Of a stretch of 47,111 bases of DNA, positions 45,409 through 47,111 are shown piece after piece (the stretch's first letter is position 1; the number at the start of each line of letters is the position of its first letter). This stretch comes from Halomonas elongata (GTDB lineage Bacteria > Pseudomonadota > Gammaproteobacteria > Pseudomonadales > Halomonadaceae). Location of the stretch: contig NZ_JAJQTQ010000029.1 in the NCBI RefSeq assembly GCF_029081005.1, positions 1-47,111 on the forward strand, given 5' to 3'. The notes under the pieces are model-generated. The model did no database searches, was not told the DNA's origin, and saw nothing but the letters and a program-made list of their open reading frames with translations. Position numbers and translations under genes: made by a program.

Positions 45409-46368
45409 CTAGTCGCCGGTCGAGTCCGTCGCGGCGTCTTCTTCTTGGTCTTCCTCGGGTGCCGGGATATCGGCAGGTGTCTCGAGGGTCAGGCGGCCCA
45501 GCTTGCCATCGCGAAGCTCGTGGAGCAGCACCTCGGCACCGCGATGCAGGTCCACCTCGCCGCCGGCGCGCAGGCCGCCGCGCTTGCCGGCGATGCGGGT
45601 CAGGATGGCGTGACCGTCGAAGCCGGCCTGTGCCAGCAGGTCGGGGCCGGGATCGCCGTCGGCCTCGATGCGCTCGGCCTCGGGATTCGACCGGTAGGGC
45701 GGCAGCTCCTTGAGCTTGTACCGGGCCGAGAGGGCCTCGGGATAGCGTCTGGCGAGCTCGGCGGCGGTCACCACCGCCACATCCACATAGTCGATGGCGG
45801 TGTCGCGGATGGCGCCGCTGGCGGCCAGGCGATAGGCGCAGGCCTGATCCTCGATCTTCGGCCACAGCACCCCGGGGGTGTCGATGAGCGCCACCTGGCC
45901 GGCGATGCGCACCTTCTGCTGGCGCTTGGTGACGGCCGGCTCGTTGCCGGTCTTGGCGATGGTCCGTCCGGCCAGGCCATTGATCAGCGTCGACTTGCCG
46001 ACGTTGGGAATGCCCATGACCATGACTCGCACGTCGCGATCGGCGCGGACCTGGCCGGCCAGCTCATGGCACAGCCTGGGAACGCGCTTGAGCTCCCGAG
46101 CCTGGGTCGTGGTCACGGCCAGGGCGCGGACATCGGGCTGGGCGTCGAAGTGGTTCGTCCATTCGCGAGTCCGCTCGGGATCGGCGAGATCGGCCCGGGA
46201 GAGCACCTTGAGCACCGGCTTGTGACGGGTCAGCTCCGCCAGCATGGGGTTGGCGCTGGAGTAGGGCAGGCGGGCGTCGAGCACTTCAATCACGACATCG
46301 ATTTCCGGCAGCGCCTCGAGGATCTGTCGGCGCGCCTTGTTCATGTGTCCCGGGTACCAGCCGAGCAT
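45409..46368 (-). CDS. Circularly permuted GTPase, RbgA/YlqF-like
   Basis: The 319-residue product belongs to the YlqF/YawG family, in which the G4 motif comes before G1. It has the conserved MLGWYPGHMNKARRQI start, a degenerate G4 (VLSRADL), G1 GIPNVGKSTLIN near residue 118 and G3 DTPG. Members promote late assembly of the large ribosomal subunit. The acidic C-terminus (EEDQEEDAATDSTGD) is unusual in RbgA. ATG 46368 has AGGAGG six bases upstream. The msrB terminator precedes it, so it must have its own promoter, which I could not locate. Confidence 0.9.
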   Translation of the reverse strand: MLGWYPGHMNKARRQILEALPEIDVVIEVLDARLPYSSANPMLAELTRHKPVLKVLSRADLADPERTREWTNHFDAQPDVRALAVTTTQARELKRVPRLCHELAGQVRADRDVRVMVMGIPNVGKSTLINGLAGRTIAKTGNEPAVTKRQQKVRIAGQVALIDTPGVLWPKIEDQACAYRLAASGAIRDTAIDYVDVAVVTAAELARRYPEALSARYKLKELPPYRSNPEAERIEADGDPGPDLLAQAGFDGHAILTRIAGKRGGLRAGGEVDLHRGAEVLLHELRDGKLGRLTLETPADIPAPEEDQEEDAATDSTGD

Positions 46369-46418
46369 CGACCCCTCCTGCTTGTCTTGTCGCGATGACG
46401 TTCAGTGATGAAATAAGA

Positions 46419-46454
46419 AAACGGCCGACCATCATAGCAGATGGCCGGCCGTTT
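46419..46454 (-). terminator. Rho-independent terminator of msrB
   Basis: On the minus strand a 14-bp stem with one G-T pair (46454-46441 with 46432-46419) and an eight-base loop is followed by TTATTTC-type U-rich sequence. It lies directly after the msrB stop. Confidence 0.85.
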
Positions 46455-46468
46455 CAGGGCGTGCGCCC

Positions 46469-46870
46469 TCATTCACCGGAGTGGAAGTCCAGGGCGACCG
46501 AGTTGATGCAGAAACGCTGTCCGGTGGTTTCCGGCGGGCCATCGGGGAAGACGTGGCCGAGGTGGGCATTGCAGCGTGCACAGGTCACTTCGATGCGTTG
46601 CATACCGTGGCTGCTGTCGGTCTGCTCTTCCACGCATGCCGAGGAGAGTGGTCGGTCGAAGCTGGGCCAGCCGCAGCCGGCCTCGAACTTGTGCTCGTTC
46701 TCGAATAGTGGCGCGTGACAACACACGCAGTGATAGATGCCGTGCTCCTCGGTGACCTGGTAGTCACCCGTGAAGGGACGCTCGGTACCCTTCTCGCGAG
46801 TGACGTGGTATTGCTCCGGCGTCAGCTCTTCGCGCCACTCGGCGTCGCTCTTCTCGATCTTCTTGCGCAT
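46469..46870 (-). CDS. msrB: Peptide-methionine (R)-S-oxide reductase MsrB
   Basis: MsrB repairs methionine-R-sulfoxide in proteins, using thioredoxin. The 133-residue product has the zinc cysteines Cys48/Cys51 and Cys97/Cys100, [10 protein letters not shown], the [10 protein letters not shown] motif and the catalytic Cys121 in [12 protein letters not shown] 46870 follows a GAGGAGA ribosome site on the minus strand. It is a single-gene unit ending in a strong terminator. Confidence 0.96.
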   Translation of the reverse strand: MRKKIEKSDAEWREELTPEQYHVTREKGTERPFTGDYQVTEEHGIYHCVCCHAPLFENEHKFEAGCGWPSFDRPLSSACVEEQTDSSHGMQRIEVTCARCNAHLGHVFPDGPPETTGQRFCINSVALDFHSGE

Positions 46871-46979
46871 GGGCGGTCTCCTCGTCGTGCCTGCACTTCA
46901 TTGTGACATTCAAGTCGGTCGTTTTTTCCAGTCAGCATCGCCAACGTTGGGTTGATAATCAACGGGATGGGGTTCGGGG

Positions 46980-47008
46980 TTGACTCTTTTCAAGGCGCTG
47001 AGTAATAT
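46980..47008 (+). promoter_or_regulatory. Promoter of tRNA-Glu
   Basis: TTGACT (46980-46985) and TAATAT (47003-47008) are exactly 17 bases apart. The sequence after the -10 is GC-rich (GCGCCACC), as in stable-RNA promoters under stringent control. Confidence 0.75.
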
Positions 47009-47035
47009 ACGCGCCACCTCGACGAGGCGAGCGAC

Positions 47036-47111
47036 GTCCCATTCGTCTAGTGGTCCAGGACACCGCCCTTTCACGGCGGTAACAGGGGTTCGAACCCCCT
47101 ATGGGACGCCA
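47036..47111 (+). tRNA. tRNA-Glu (anticodon TTC)
   Basis: A 76-base cloverleaf: the acceptor stem GTCCCAT pairs with ATGGGAC, followed by the discriminator G and an encoded CCA. The anticodon stem CCGCC/GGCGG holds the loop CTTTCAC with anticodon TTC at 47070-47072, and the T-arm contains GGTTCGAACC. It ends at the last base of the window; further tRNAs may follow. Confidence 0.97.

Noticed and set aside
44123..45865. A 580-residue frame including the aminotransferase
   Set aside because: The added N-terminus overlaps the GTPase gene on the same strand in another frame, and the AlaA family starts at 45352.

Overview
The window is a GC-rich (roughly 65%) chromosomal segment from a gammaproteobacterium, most likely a member of the Halomonadaceae (Halomonas or Chromohalobacter type). 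This rests on the gene orders lolC-lolD, msbA-lpxK-ycaR-kdsB-ptp-murB-rne and yceD-rpmF-plsX-fabD-fabG-acpP-fabF-pabC-mltG-tmk-holB-tatD, the acidic proteins, and the heptad repeats between genes. It is an inference from gene content and order; no 16S rRNA or ribosomal operon is present.

Layout. 1-2368: argJ and a Nudix-ThiE-like fusion, behind a 7-bp tandem array that runs off the left edge. 2639-4596 (minus): aguA-aguB, converting agmatine to putrescine. 4741-6700: lolC-lolD lipoprotein release, facing a DUF2062 membrane protein whose 3' end lies antisense to lolD. 7386-15016: a tightly overlapped run of comEC, msbA, lpxK, ycaR, kdsB, a low-molecular-weight phosphatase and murB (DNA uptake, lipid A/LPS and peptidoglycan). 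15144-19393: a divergent LysR regulator and the cassette pirin / YcaC-like cysteine hydrolase / pirin / ABM-membrane protein, the only clearly accessory block. 19577-23035 (minus): RNase E with a large repeat-built C-terminal region and a long leader. 23906-26812: rluC, a HAD phosphatase and sppA. 27064-27657 (minus): maf. 27768-37803: the ribosomal protein L32 / fatty-acid synthesis / mltG / tmk / holB / tatD cluster, interrupted after mltG by a 141-bp MITE-like element. 37879-41449: DUF1285, a UvrD-like helicase and a sulfurtransferase, start-stop coupled. 41446-47111: a small WGR protein, pdxB, htpX, an AlaA-type aminotransferase, an RbgA/YlqF-type GTPase, msrB and, at the right edge, tRNA-Glu.

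Most genes are core housekeeping functions. Within the comEC-murB and fabF-holB runs, neighbours overlap by 4 bases (ATGA, GTGA or TTGA), which points to coupled translation. The least explained DNA is at convergent gene junctions. Three of them (2369-2638, 26813-27076, 42986-43071) carry arms built from degenerate 7-bp units in inverted orientation. These may form bidirectional stem structures, and in two cases they run into coding sequence, supplying the maf stop codon and the PdxB C-terminus. The other notable items are the MITE-like element that appears to have duplicated the mltG TGA stop codon, a near-leaderless yceD transcript, the RNase E 112-residue tandem repeats and the pirin cassette.
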